A stretch of DNA of 64,000 bases. It comes from Thalassotalea_H sp040779345 (lineage in GTDB: Bacteria > Pseudomonadota > Gammaproteobacteria > Enterobacterales > Alteromonadaceae). A model generated the notes under the pieces. The model ran no database searches and had not been told where the DNA came from. It worked only from the letters and a program-made list of their open reading frames with translations. The stretch lies in NCBI GenBank assembly GCA_040779345.1, contig JBFONU010000008.1, positions 130,682-194,681 of the forward strand. The letters run 5' to 3'. The position numbers were made by a program, and so were the translations under genes. Of the stretch, positions 25,233-34,044 are shown piece after piece. How positions within the stretch are numbered: the stretch's first letter is position 1; each line of letters opens with the position of its first letter.

Positions 25233-26588
25233 TTATAATCGCGATAAATCGTTAAACAATGCGATACTCATTAACCCTAATAACGCTAGTGTACCAAATT
25301 TAAATCCAATTTCTTGAATTTTTTCAGGTACTGGTCTACCGGTAAAAAGTTCTATAAGGTAATAAACTAAATGCCCGCCATCAAGTACGGGCACAGGTAA
25401 AATATTAATTATTCCTAAATTAATACTAATCAAGGCTAAAAAGCCTAAAAAATATACAAAACCATAACCGGCATGATCTCCTGCCCCTTGGGCTATTGCG
25501 ATAGGACCACTAAGGTTTTTCACTGAAACATCACCAGTAATTAACTTACCAATCATACTAAAACTCAAGGTGACCAACTGCCATGTTTTATCTAAGCTCT
25601 CATTAATGGCGCCAATAGGCCCATATGAGAGTTCAAACTGGTATTCTTTTGGATAGGGATCTGATTTAGAGGCTAAGCCCAAATAACCAATACGCTTTCC
25701 ATTTCTTTCAATACCATCGGGTATTGCTTTTACAGTGATAATCTTTCCAGCTCGTTCTACCGTTATTTCTACTGTTTGTTGGGGGAACTGCTTTATGGAA
25801 TCTGAAAATTTTTGCCAAACATTGTTCACCATAATACCGTTGACCGACAAAGGTTTATCGCCTACTTTTAATCCTGCTTTCTCAGCCGGGCTACCTTTTT
25901 CTATAACGATAATTTCATTATGTACTGTAGGCCTATAGGGCATTAAACCAATGCTTTCTATCGCTGATATTTTTTCGGGTGAAAACTGCCACTGACTAAT
26001 ATCGAGCTGATGTAACACAGGAGAAACACTATCTTGGTTTATCGTTTTAATATCAAGCGTAGCTTCACCTATATTGGCAACTAAAGCCAAATTTACATCT
26101 TGCCAGTCACGTATTTTTTGCCCTGCTATTTCAACAATTTCACTATTATTAGCAACATTTGCCTTCGCAGCTATGGATTGCGCAGTAACCTGCCCAACAA
26201 CGGGCTTAATACTAGGGACGCCTAATAAAAACATCAAATAGAAAGCAAATATTGCAAAAATGAAATTAGCTAATGGCCCAGCCGCAATAATCGCGATACG
26301 TTGATAAACCGTTTTACTGTTAAAGGTGTTATTTTTATCCTCAGGGAGAACATCATCAACACGCTCATCCAGCATTTTGACATAACCACCTAAAGGTATC
26401 AGAGCAATAACAAACTCGGTGCCGTATTTATCAACTTTTCGCCAAAGAGGTTTACCAAAACCTATCGAAAAACGCTCAACTTTAACGTTATTTTTACGTG
26501 CTACCCAAAAGTGACCATATTCATGTACTGTTATTAAAATTCCTAATGCAACAATAAATGAGGATAAGTTCCAAATAAAATCAATCAT
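25233..26588 (-). CDS. rseP: Site-2 protease RseP
   Basis: Intramembrane zinc protease that cleaves RseA and releases sigma-E after envelope stress. The 451 residues show the active-site helix TVHEYGHFWVARKNNV (HExxH), two tandem PDZ domains (about 110-300) and the third zinc-ligand motif LPVPVLDGGHL near the C-terminus, with four hydrophobic helices. Its start overlaps the end of dxr by 8 bases, so translation is coupled. Confidence 0.97.
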   Translation of the reverse strand: MIDFIWNLSSFIVALGILITVHEYGHFWVARKNNVKVERFSIGFGKPLWRKVDKYGTEFVIALIPLGGYVKMLDERVDDVLPEDKNNTFNSKTVYQRIAIIAAGPLANFIFAIFAFYLMFLLGVPSIKPVVGQVTAQSIAAKANVANNSEIVEIAGQKIRDWQDVNLALVANIGEATLDIKTINQDSVSPVLHQLDISQWQFSPEKISAIESIGLMPYRPTVHNEIIVIEKGSPAEKAGLKVGDKPLSVNGIMVNNVWQKFSDSIKQFPQQTVEITVERAGKIITVKAIPDGIERNGKRIGYLGLASKSDPYPKEYQFELSYGPIGAINESLDKTWQLVTLSFSMIGKLITGDVSVKNLSGPIAIAQGAGDHAGYGFVYFLGFLALISINLGIINILPVPVLDGGHLVYYLIELFTGRPVPEKIQEIGFKFGTLALLGLMSIALFNDLSRL

Positions 26589-27828
26589 CCAAAGAGCTTA
26601 CCTTATTTACACTGTTTCTTTGCTGATTCATCATTTTCTCAACTATGGTGTGAGCATATTTTCTTGCTGAATTATCCAAGAAAAGCACTTCATCAATATT
26701 ATCTACCTTTTCTGAGACAAATTTTTTCACAGAAGTTTCATTTATTTTAAATATATCGGTAAATTTAATGTAATTGTTCAAAAAGGCATCAACGGCGATT
26801 TCATTTGCAGCATTAAGTGCAGTACAAGCAGCTTGTCCTTGCTTACACGCCTCAATAGCTAACTTTAAGTTAGGGTAACGCGCATAATTAGGTTGTTCAA
26901 AATCAAATGAAGGGGTATTGAAAAAGTCTAAAGGCTCAACCCCCGAATCAATGCGCTCAGGAAATGCTAAGGCATGTGCAATGGGGGTTCGCATATCAGG
27001 ATTTCCCATTTGAGCGATAACAGAGCCATCTTTATATTGCACCATAGAGTGAATCGTACTTTGCGGGTGTAATACAACTTGAATATCATCTGGTTCAACA
27101 TTAAATAACCATTTAGCCTCAATAAACTCTAGGCCTTTATTCATCATAGTCGCTGAATCAACAGAAATTTTTCGTCCCATATCCCAGTTGGGATGTGCGC
27201 ACGCTTGCTCAGGTGTGACATCAGCAAGTGCTTCAATTGCTTTAGTTCTAAAGGGTCCACCGGAGCCGGTTAATAATATTTTACTTACCCCATTATCCGT
27301 TAATTGACAGCTGCCAACCGCTTGTTGAGCCGCAATGGGTAAGCTTTGAAATATCGCATTATGTTCACTATCGATTGGTAATAATTCAGCACCTGACTTG
27401 TTAACTGCATCAATAAATATTTGCCCTGAAGTCACTAACGCTTCTTTATTGGCAAGTAACACTCGTTTACCTGCTTTTACCGCAGAAAGTGTTGGCAGTA
27501 AACCCGAAGCTCCTACTATAGCAGCCATCACAGTATCAACATCTTTCGATTGAGCAATGTCACACAATGCGTTTTCACCAGATAGAACGTTTATTTGATC
27601 AAGACCAAATGCGACTAATTTAGCTTTTAAGTCTTTTGCTGAAGTTTGACAAACCACTACAGCAATAGCTGGAGAGAATTCGCAGCATTGTTCAAATAGC
27701 TTAGTGACATTATTATTGGCAGATAAAGAAGTAATTGAAAACTTCTCTGGGTGACGTCTGACAACATCTAAAGTACTTTCACCAATAGACCCTGTTGAGC
27801 CTAATATACAAAGGTTACGAATTGGCAT
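26581..27828 (-). CDS. dxr: 1-deoxy-D-xylulose 5-phosphate reductoisomerase
   Basis: Converts DXP to MEP, the committed step of isoprenoid synthesis. The N-terminal NADPH motif GSTGSIGESTLDVV, LANKEALV, LLPIDSEHNAIFQ (metal-binding Asp and Glu), GSGGPF and NKGLEFIEAKWLF are all present. ATG 27828 gives 415 residues; an in-frame TTG six bases upstream would crowd the AGG. It sits 11 bases after cdsA. Confidence 0.97.
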   Translation of the reverse strand: MPIRNLCILGSTGSIGESTLDVVRRHPEKFSITSLSANNNVTKLFEQCCEFSPAIAVVVCQTSAKDLKAKLVAFGLDQINVLSGENALCDIAQSKDVDTVMAAIVGASGLLPTLSAVKAGKRVLLANKEALVTSGQIFIDAVNKSGAELLPIDSEHNAIFQSLPIAAQQAVGSCQLTDNGVSKILLTGSGGPFRTKAIEALADVTPEQACAHPNWDMGRKISVDSATMMNKGLEFIEAKWLFNVEPDDIQVVLHPQSTIHSMVQYKDGSVIAQMGNPDMRTPIAHALAFPERIDSGVEPLDFFNTPSFDFEQPNYARYPNLKLAIEACKQGQAACTALNAANEIAVDAFLNNYIKFTDIFKINETSVKKFVSEKVDNIDEVLFLDNSARKYAHTIVEKMMNQQRNSVNKVSSLDD

Positions 27829-27839
27829 AAACAATTAAC

Positions 27840-28706
27840 CTACCAGCCAAGATATGCATAGCATAATGCAAAGATAGGAGCCGTAGCAGTGAGGCTATCA
27901 ATTCTATCTAATACTCCTCCATGACCGGGTAAAATAGAACCACTGTCTTTTATGCCTGCTTGGCGCTTAAACATACTTTCATTTAAATCACCTAATACTG
28001 AAATTGTTGTGATAAAGGCCGTTATTCCGATCACTAAAGCAAATTGCTTTGGATTCCACGCTAAATTAACACCAAGGATAGCCACGAGAATACAGGCAAA
28101 AATAACCCCACCTATGAAGCCTTCTGTCGTTTTTCCAGGGCTAACATTAGGCATTAACTTATGCTTACCAATTGATTTACCTACAAAGTAGGCGCCGACA
28201 TCAGCGCTCCACACCATCAAAAATAAAAACATAATGAGCTGCGCACCATGATATGGGTCATTGTTATAATCATTGGTTCGAAGCACTACAAATGCTAGCC
28301 AAGTAGGCACTAAAGTTAACCAGCCAAAAACACCACGAATCGAGCGATGGCTAGACCAAAATTTACTATAACGAGGATATAAAAATGTCAGAGCAGCAGA
28401 TAAAAACCACCACGCAACAGCAAGCCATAAGATATATTGGATCATCATTTCTAATTGCGCTTGATTGTTCCAAAGGCTTGTTAATGGAAAGTAGAACCAA
28501 ATAGTAGATATTAGAAAAATAGTCGTAAAGACAAATGCAATACGTCGACGGTTGTTTTTAAAGCCCATTAACGGGCCCCACTCCCAAGCACCAATAGCCA
28601 TAACCGCCATAATGAACAAGGAAAAATATTCTAATGACATATGAAAGATTGCTGCAATAGCTAATGGAGCTAAAAGCAATGCTGTAATAATACGTTGTTT
28701 TAACAA
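27840..28706 (-). CDS. cdsA: Phosphatidate cytidylyltransferase
   Basis: Makes CDP-diacylglycerol from phosphatidate and CTP at the inner membrane, upstream of all phospholipids. The 288 residues are hydrophobic, with about eight helices, and hold the C-terminal signature SVLGDLNESMFKR-AGIKDSGSILPGHGGVLDRIDSL. Start is TTG at 28706, with AAAGGG 8 bases upstream; no ATG fits the conserved LKQRIITALLLAP N-terminus. Lies between uppS and dxr. Confidence 0.96.
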   Translation of the reverse strand: MLKQRIITALLLAPLAIAAIFHMSLEYFSLFIMAVMAIGAWEWGPLMGFKNNRRRIAFVFTTIFLISTIWFYFPLTSLWNNQAQLEMMIQYILWLAVAWWFLSAALTFLYPRYSKFWSSHRSIRGVFGWLTLVPTWLAFVVLRTNDYNNDPYHGAQLIMFLFLMVWSADVGAYFVGKSIGKHKLMPNVSPGKTTEGFIGGVIFACILVAILGVNLAWNPKQFALVIGITAFITTISVLGDLNESMFKRQAGIKDSGSILPGHGGVLDRIDSLTATAPIFALCYAYLGW

Positions 28707-28760
28707 ACGATAACCCTTTTGTAATTTCTATTGTAATTTTTTTGGTTTTAGTTTACTGTT

Positions 28761-29516
28761 TTAATTACAATTTTTAACTTGTTCACCTGTTTTTCCAAAG
28801 CGTCTTTCTCGCTGGTCAAAACATTCAAACGCTTTAAGTAATTCATCTTCTTTAAAGTCAGGCCACAAAGTCTCTGTAAAGTAAAACTCAGCATAGGCAG
28901 CCTGCCATAGTAAAAAGTTACTAATGCGAAAATCTCCGCCGGTCCTTATTAATAAATCAAGCTCAGGTAAGCCCGTTAAACTCGTATGACAGTCTAATGA
29001 TTGCTCATTGATATCATCAAGAGATAATTGTCCGTCGCTGACTTTTTTAGCCAATTGCTTGGCCGCATTTGTGATATCCCAACGACCACCATAATTAGCA
29101 GCGATAGACAGTACCATAGCATTGTTATTTTCTGTTAGCTTTTCTGCATCCGTAATTTTTTTTATTAATTTATCAGAAAAGCGGCTAAGATCGCCTATCA
29201 CCTGAAATCGGATATTGTTTTTATGGAGTTTTTTGACTTCACGAGTAAGAACAAACATAAACAAATCCATCAATACACTAACTTCTTGTTCTGGTCTTTG
29301 CCAATTTTCGCTACTAAAAGCAAAGAGTGTTAATGCCTTAACCCCTTGCTTTCTTGCAGTGGAAACAACAGCTCTAACTGATTCAACACCATTTTTATGA
29401 CCAATGACTCGAGTTTTACCTCGTTGTTGAGCCCAACGGCCATTACCATCCATAATAATGGCAATATGCTGAGGGACGACAACGTCATTAATTTCTTGTG
29501 GTTGCTGATCTGACAC
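28761..29516 (-). CDS. uppS: Undecaprenyl diphosphate synthase
   Basis: Cis-prenyltransferase that extends farnesyl diphosphate to the C55 carrier of peptidoglycan and LPS units. The 251 residues show IAIIMDGNGRWAQQRG (catalytic Asp), GHKNGVESVR, TLFAFSSENWQRP and DLLIRTGGDFRISNFLLWQAAYAEFYF. Start is GTG at 29516, with CGGAG 6 bases upstream. Located after frr in the classical order. Confidence 0.97.
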   Translation of the reverse strand: MSDQQPQEINDVVVPQHIAIIMDGNGRWAQQRGKTRVIGHKNGVESVRAVVSTARKQGVKALTLFAFSSENWQRPEQEVSVLMDLFMFVLTREVKKLHKNNIRFQVIGDLSRFSDKLIKKITDAEKLTENNNAMVLSIAANYGGRWDITNAAKQLAKKVSDGQLSLDDINEQSLDCHTSLTGLPELDLLIRTGGDFRISNFLLWQAAYAEFYFTETLWPDFKEDELLKAFECFDQRERRFGKTGEQVKNCN

Positions 29517-29552
29517 GCAAACTCCGTTTAATCGATAGTTTTTTCAAACTAA

Positions 29553-29591
29553 ATAAAAACGCCGTATTTATAAATGATTAAATACGACGTT
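29553..29591 (-). terminator. Terminator-like hairpin between frr and uppS
   Basis: On the minus strand a 13-base stem with one U-G wobble (arms 29579-29591 and 29558-29570) and an 8-base loop is followed by TTTTTATTT. It lies in the 93-base gap after frr, and uppS is downstream in the same direction, so partial termination is likely. Confidence 0.55.
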
Positions 29592-29609
29592 ATCAAGTAA
29601 GTTAGGAAA

Positions 29610-30167
29610 TTATATTTCCATTAACTCTGCTTCTTTTTCGGCTAGAATCGCATCAACTTGCTTGACGTAAGTATCTGTAATTTTCTGAATTTCATCTTCT
29701 ACTTGATGCATTTCATCATCACTAATTTCTTTATCTTTATTCAATGATTTAACATCTGAATTAGCATCACGGCGAATATTACGGATCGCAATTTTACTGT
29801 TTTCGCCTTCACCTTTCACCACTTTGACTAAATCACGACGACGCTCTTCTGTTAATGGTGGTAATGGAATTCGGATCAATGTTCCTTGAGACATTGGATT
29901 TAACCCTAAATCTGAAGACATAATCGCTTTTTCAACAGCACTGATCATCGATTTATCAAAAACAGTTACTGCAAGCGTGCGAGCGTCAGGAACAGAGATA
30001 TTACCGACTTGGTTTAATGGCGTGTCTGAGCCATAATATTCAATGGTAATATTATCAAGTAATGAGGCATGTGCTCTACCTGTTCTGACCTTATTTAAGC
30101 TTGTTTTAAACGCTTCAATACTTTTGCCCATTCTGTCCTGAGCGTCTTGTTTTATTTCATTTAACAC
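29610..30167 (-). CDS. frr: Ribosome recycling factor
   Basis: Splits post-termination ribosomes together with EF-G. The 185 residues are typical: MGKSIEAFKTSLNKVRTGRA, GNISVPDARTLAVTVFDKS, the RIPLPPLTEERRRDLVK segment and the charged C-terminal coiled coil. Lies 33 bases after pyrH and is probably co-transcribed with it. Confidence 0.98.
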   Translation of the reverse strand: MLNEIKQDAQDRMGKSIEAFKTSLNKVRTGRAHASLLDNITIEYYGSDTPLNQVGNISVPDARTLAVTVFDKSMISAVEKAIMSSDLGLNPMSQGTLIRIPLPPLTEERRRDLVKVVKGEGENSKIAIRNIRRDANSDVKSLNKDKEISDDEMHQVEDEIQKITDTYVKQVDAILAEKEAELMEI

Positions 30168-30200
30168 TTTGATAATCCTTAAAACTATTTACTAAAATTA

Positions 30201-30941
30201 TTAAGCCAAGTTTTCAGCATGATCGATGATTGTACCTTCATCTTCACCCATAATAACGGCTTTTAATGCACCTGGTTTATTCATATTAAAAACACGAATT
30301 GGCATATTATGATCGCGTGCTAACGTAAATGCCGCCAAGTCCATCACTTTTAATTCTTTTTCTAACACTTCTTGATACGTTAAGTGACTGTATAATTCTG
30401 CATTTGGATCTTTTACTGGATCGGCTGAGTATATACCGTCCACTTTTGTTGCTTTTAACACCACATCGGCTTCTATTTCAATACCGCGTAAACAAGCAGC
30501 AGAATCTGTGGTGAAAAATGGGTTACCTGTACCAGCACTGAAAATAACGACACGACCTGACTTTAATAAACTGATACCTTCTGCCCAGTTATAACGATCA
30601 CAAACACCGGCTAAATCAATGGCCGACATCAAACGTGCATTCACAAAGGCACGGTGAAGTGCATCACGCATGGCTAAACCGTTCATCACCGTTGCTAGCA
30701 TCCCCATTTGGTCACCTACTACTCGGTTCATGCCTGCTTCAGCAAGACCTGCACCACGAAATAGATTTCCCCCACCAATAACTAAACCGACTTGAATGCC
30801 CATTTCAATAAGTTCTTTAATTTCTTGTGCCATGCGGTCTAAGATTTTCGGATCGATTCCGAATCCTTCATCTCCCATCAGGGCTTCACCACTAAGTTTT
30901 AAAAGAATTCGACGATATGTAGGTTTTGGGTTGATGCTCAT
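30201..30941 (-). CDS. pyrH: Uridylate kinase
   Basis: Phosphorylates UMP to UDP; a hexameric amino-acid-kinase-fold enzyme regulated by GTP and UTP. The 246 residues show RILLKLSGEALMG, GGGNLFRGAGLAEAGMNRV, GTGNPFFTTDSAACLRGIE and VDGIYSADP. An AGGA precedes ATG 30941 by about 10 bases. Only 40 bases upstream lies a strong hairpin with a T-run, so the gene may be controlled by read-through or attenuation. Confidence 0.98.
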   Translation of the reverse strand: MSINPKPTYRRILLKLSGEALMGDEGFGIDPKILDRMAQEIKELIEMGIQVGLVIGGGNLFRGAGLAEAGMNRVVGDQMGMLATVMNGLAMRDALHRAFVNARLMSAIDLAGVCDRYNWAEGISLLKSGRVVIFSAGTGNPFFTTDSAACLRGIEIEADVVLKATKVDGIYSADPVKDPNAELYSHLTYQEVLEKELKVMDLAAFTLARDHNMPIRVFNMNKPGALKAVIMGEDEGTIIDHAENLA

Positions 30942-30980
30942 AGAGTATACGTTCCTGATCAGATCTAAATTTTAGATGTA

Positions 30981-31015
30981 AAAAAGCCGCGGTCGAAATT
31001 AACCGCGGCTATTTT
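30981..31015 (-). terminator. Strong terminator-like hairpin in the pyrH leader
   Basis: On the minus strand AGCCGCGGT pairs with ACCGCGGCT (31002-31010 and 30985-30993) around an 8-base loop, and TTTTTT follows. It ends 40 bases before the pyrH ATG, leaving little room for a promoter. A weak candidate promoter (TTGTCT, 19 bases, TATTAA) lies just upstream of the hairpin. It is either the second tsf terminator or a pyrH attenuator. Confidence 0.75.
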
Positions 31016-31100
31016 AATACGTTTAGCTCACTACCGAAAGACAAAACTGAAAAAACTCACTTTTATTATTCTTTTTTTATGCTACACACGAAAAAACTGT

Positions 31101-31128
31101 AAAAAAAACGCCTACCAAGGTAGACGTT
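31101..31128 (-). terminator. Terminator of the rpsB-tsf operon
   Basis: On the minus strand AACGTCTACC and GGTAGGCGTT form a 9-10-base stem with a tight loop, followed by an eight-T run. It lies about 150 bases after the tsf stop. With the hairpin at 30981-31015 it makes a tandem pair in the 336-base tsf-pyrH gap, which otherwise holds no ORF. Confidence 0.8.
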
Positions 31129-31277
31129 TATTTATTAAGCCCTAATAAATAGAGCTTAAATTCAAACCAGTTGGACAAAGAACAAGGCGTTTGAGCTTTT
31201 TTATCTTGGCTGCATATGACGATATGTAACTAAATAAAAAGCGAATGCAACGACGTTATTTGTTCAAGTAGAACTAA

Positions 31278-32114
31278 TTAAGCTTTAGCAGCTGCGATTT
31301 GCGCTTCAACTTCAGCTGCAAAATCTTCTTCTTTTTTCTCGATACCTTCACCAACTTCTAAACGAACGAAGCTAGAGATAGTGACACCTTTCTCTTTTAA
31401 GATGTCACCAACAGTACGCTTTGGTTCCATAATGAAAGCTTGACCTGTTAAAGAAACTTCACCTGTGAATTTCTTCATACGGCCAGTAACCATTTTTTCA
31501 GCGATTTCTTCAGGTTTACCTTCGTTCATCGCCATTTCAATTTGGATACGTTTTTCATTGGCAACAACATCAGCAGGTACGTCATCTGGCGTTAAGAATT
31601 CTGGCTTGCTTGCAGCAACGTGCATTGCAATGTGCTTAAGTGACTCTTCATCACCTTCACCAGCAACAACAACACCGATAGTAGCACCATGCTTGTATGA
31701 AGCTAACGTAGTACCTTCAACATAAGCGACACGACGAACATTGATGTTTTCACCAATTTTAGTCACTAAAGCAATACGCTCTTCTTCGAACTGTGCTTGA
31801 AGTTCTTCAATTGTTGCTTTTGAAGCCGCAGCTGCGTCTGCAACTTTGTTAGCAAATGCTAAAAAGTTAGCATCTTTTGCTACGAAGTCAGTTTGACAGT
31901 TAACTTCAACTAAAGCGCCATCTTTAATGATGATTTGACCTTCAGCAGCGATGTTACCTGCTTTTTTAGCCGCTTTTGCTTGACCGTTCTTACGCATGTT
32001 TTCGATCGCAAGATCCATGTCGCCGTCAGCTTCTTGTAATGCTTTTTTACAATCCATCATGCCCGCAGCTGTGCGTTCACGAAGTTCTTTAACCATTGCA
32101 GCAGTAATTGCCAT
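31278..32114 (-). CDS. tsf: Elongation factor Ts
   Basis: Nucleotide exchange factor for EF-Tu. The 278 residues have the N-terminal UBA-like domain with VKELRERTAAGMMDCKKAL, the EF-Tu contact TDFVAKD, two dimerisation subdomains (HVAAS-PEFL) and the GQAFIMEPKRTVGDIL segment. Follows rpsB by 131 bases, with a hairpin in between. Confidence 0.98.
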   Translation of the reverse strand: MAITAAMVKELRERTAAGMMDCKKALQEADGDMDLAIENMRKNGQAKAAKKAGNIAAEGQIIIKDGALVEVNCQTDFVAKDANFLAFANKVADAAAASKATIEELQAQFEEERIALVTKIGENINVRRVAYVEGTTLASYKHGATIGVVVAGEGDEESLKHIAMHVAASKPEFLTPDDVPADVVANEKRIQIEMAMNEGKPEEIAEKMVTGRMKKFTGEVSLTGQAFIMEPKRTVGDILKEKGVTISSFVRLEVGEGIEKKEEDFAAEVEAQIAAAKA

Positions 32115-32189
32115 GAGTTAATTCCTCGGTTTTCTGTTATCCCCTTCCATAACGATTTTCCATCATGTTTGGGCATAAATATTAATAAG

Positions 32190-32217
32190 TTGCCACAAAA
32201 GCGTACTTCTGTGGCAA
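32190..32217. repeat. Hairpin in the rpsB-tsf intergenic region
   Basis: TTGCCACA (32190-32197) and TGTGGCAA (32210-32217) form an 8-base stem, and inner AAG/CTT pairs can extend it. No T-run follows, so it may act as an RNA-processing or stability element between the two cistrons rather than a terminator. Confidence 0.5.
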
Positions 32218-32246
32218 GAGCAAGATAAAACGTTTGCTAGCCGAAA

Positions 32247-32975
32247 TTATTCAGCTTCAACAAAACCGTCTTTTTCAGCTTGTACAACGATGTCTTTTTC
32301 ACGACCTTCAATGACAGCGTTAGCTGCAGAGTCTGTGTATAAAGTAATTGCGCGGATCGCATCATCATTACCAGGTACGATGTAATCAACACCATCTGGG
32401 TTTGAGTTTGTATCAACTACAGATATTACTGGAATACCTAAGTTGTTAGCTTCTTTAATAGAAATGTGCTCGTGATCCGCATCAATGATAAATAAAGCAT
32501 CAGGTAAACCACCCATGTTTTTAATACCACCAAGGCTTTTATCAAGCTTTTCCATTTCACGAGTACGCATTAACGCTTCTTTTTTAGTAAGCGCTTCAAA
32601 AGTACCGTCAGAGCTTTGAGACTCTAAGTCTTTTAAACGTTTGATTGATTGACGAACTGTTTTCCAGTTAGTCAACATACCACCTAACCAACGGTGATTA
32701 ACGTAGAATTGATCACATTTGATTGCAGCATCTTTAATTGCGTCGCTAGCAGCACGTTTAGTACCTACGAACAAAACTTTACCTTTCTTAGAAGAAACAC
32801 CTGATAAAAAGGCTAAAGCTTCATTAAACATTGGAACAGTTTGTTCTAAGTTAATGATATGAACTTTGTCACGAGCACCAAAAATGTAAGTTTTCATTTT
32901 TGGATTCCAGTAACGAGTTTTGTGACCGAAGTGAACACCTGCTTTAAGCATGTCGCGCATTGAAACGTTTGGCAT
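32247..32975 (-). CDS. rpsB: 30S ribosomal protein S2
   Basis: Primary component of the small subunit, needed for S1 binding. The 242 residues contain SMRDMLKAGVHFGHKTRYWNPKM, FVGTKRAA, VNHRWLGGMLTNWKT, LGGIKNMGGLPDALFIID and PVISVVDTNSNPDGVDYIVPGNDDA, the full S2 pattern. AAAGGAAAA precedes ATG 32975. The leader upstream can fold over this ribosome-binding site. Confidence 0.98.
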   Translation of the reverse strand: MPNVSMRDMLKAGVHFGHKTRYWNPKMKTYIFGARDKVHIINLEQTVPMFNEALAFLSGVSSKKGKVLFVGTKRAASDAIKDAAIKCDQFYVNHRWLGGMLTNWKTVRQSIKRLKDLESQSSDGTFEALTKKEALMRTREMEKLDKSLGGIKNMGGLPDALFIIDADHEHISIKEANNLGIPVISVVDTNSNPDGVDYIVPGNDDAIRAITLYTDSAANAVIEGREKDIVVQAEKDGFVEAE

Positions 32976-32983
32976 AATATTTT

Positions 32984-33044
32984 CCTTTGGGGTTAAGCGT
33001 TCATATACCCAATATATTCGACCCCAACCTCTGTTAATAAACAG
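32984..33044 (-). promoter_or_regulatory. Candidate S2-responsive leader of rpsB
   Basis: On the minus strand CTGTT-n4-AACAG (33031-33044) forms a small hairpin. Next, TTGGGGT (33021-33027) pairs perfectly with ACCCCAA (32987-32993), immediately before and touching the AAAGGA ribosome-binding site. Gammaproteobacterial rpsB leaders are known to be repressed by S2; the fold here is inferred by eye. A TATAAA at 33088-33093 may be the -10 box. The gap 32976-33320 has no ORF. Confidence 0.5.
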
Positions 33045-33320
33045 CTAGCGAGAGCACCCCGATATATCTTCTAAAGGTATATGTGAATTTATAGTAAGTA
33101 TCGCTAATCGATACAGTTAGTCGTTCAACTTAAGCAGTATATTTACTTTTAATGTTAATCAAAAAATAAAATAGCCTAACTTAAATTTAGCGGCGCACTT
33201 TATACCATAAAGCACAAGATTTAACCACTATTTTTAGTCATAATTTACAAGATAAGGCTAGGTTTATTGTCTAGGGCAAGTTAAAATCGGACATTCATTT
33301 ATTATTACAGGGTTATATCT

Positions 33321-33926
33321 ATGTCTAGCGAGTTATTTTTCATTTACGATTCTCATTGTCCATGGAGTTATGCGGCAACGCCATTAGTGAAAAATATCTG
33401 CAATGCTTTTCCTGAGATGCGTTTACAGTTAATGCATTGTGCTTATTATGATGGTGATAACCATGTAACGGCAAATACTATTGAAGCAGTAGAGTCATTA
33501 AGCAAGGTTTCATTTAATCAAAGTTACTTGGCCACTTTAACCCATAGCAAGGATTCAACCTTAGCAGCCAATCTTCTCACTTGGGTACAACATAAATCGA
33601 ATAAACATGCGTTACCATTGTTAGTCGCTATGCAAAAGGCACATTTTGAAGAAGGCAATCCTTTAACAGAAAAAGATACCGTGCAACCACTAATTGATGA
33701 ATTAAAACTTTCACCGCCAGCAAAAGCGTTTAAAATTGAAAAGTTAACCAAAGATGCAGAATTTGTTTATCATGATATTGAAGAGTTACAAGAAATTATA
33801 GGCACAAAAGCGATACCCGCACTGCTTTTAGCCCATGACGAAAAGTTAATCCTATTGAATCATAATTTTTATTTAGAATATCCCGAAAAAATAGTCGAAG
33901 CGGTCAAAGCTGAGCTTGAGAAATAA
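33321..33926 (+). CDS. DsbA-family thioredoxin-fold protein
   Basis: A 201-residue cytoplasmic protein (no signal peptide) of the DsbA/FrnE/2-hydroxychromene-2-carboxylate isomerase-like fold. It begins FIYDSHCPWSYAATPL, where CPWS replaces the CxxC pair, so only one active-site cysteine remains. A helical insertion follows, and the cis-proline loop KAIPALLLA is near residue 170. The single Cys suggests a glutathione-linked or isomerase-type activity rather than dithiol oxidation. It stands alone between rpsB and clpB, convergent with clpB. Confidence 0.75.
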   Translation: MSSELFFIYDSHCPWSYAATPLVKNICNAFPEMRLQLMHCAYYDGDNHVTANTIEAVESLSKVSFNQSYLATLTHSKDSTLAANLLTWVQHKSNKHALPLLVAMQKAHFEEGNPLTEKDTVQPLIDELKLSPPAKAFKIEKLTKDAEFVYHDIEELQEIIGTKAIPALLLAHDEKLILLNHNFYLEYPEKIVEAVKAELEK

Positions 33927-34044
33927 CTAACTCGCCCAGCTTTTAACAACGACTTTATACTAAGGGCTGTTGATCTTTGTTTATAATTTATCCTCAGCCC
34001 GAAGGACAATAGCTATTTCATAAAAAGGCTAAGGTCTACAAACC

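Noticed and set aside
33964..34000. GGGCTG ... CAGCCC stem between the DsbA-like gene and clpB
   Set aside because: Six-base stem with a 25-base loop and no T-run; not a convincing terminator.
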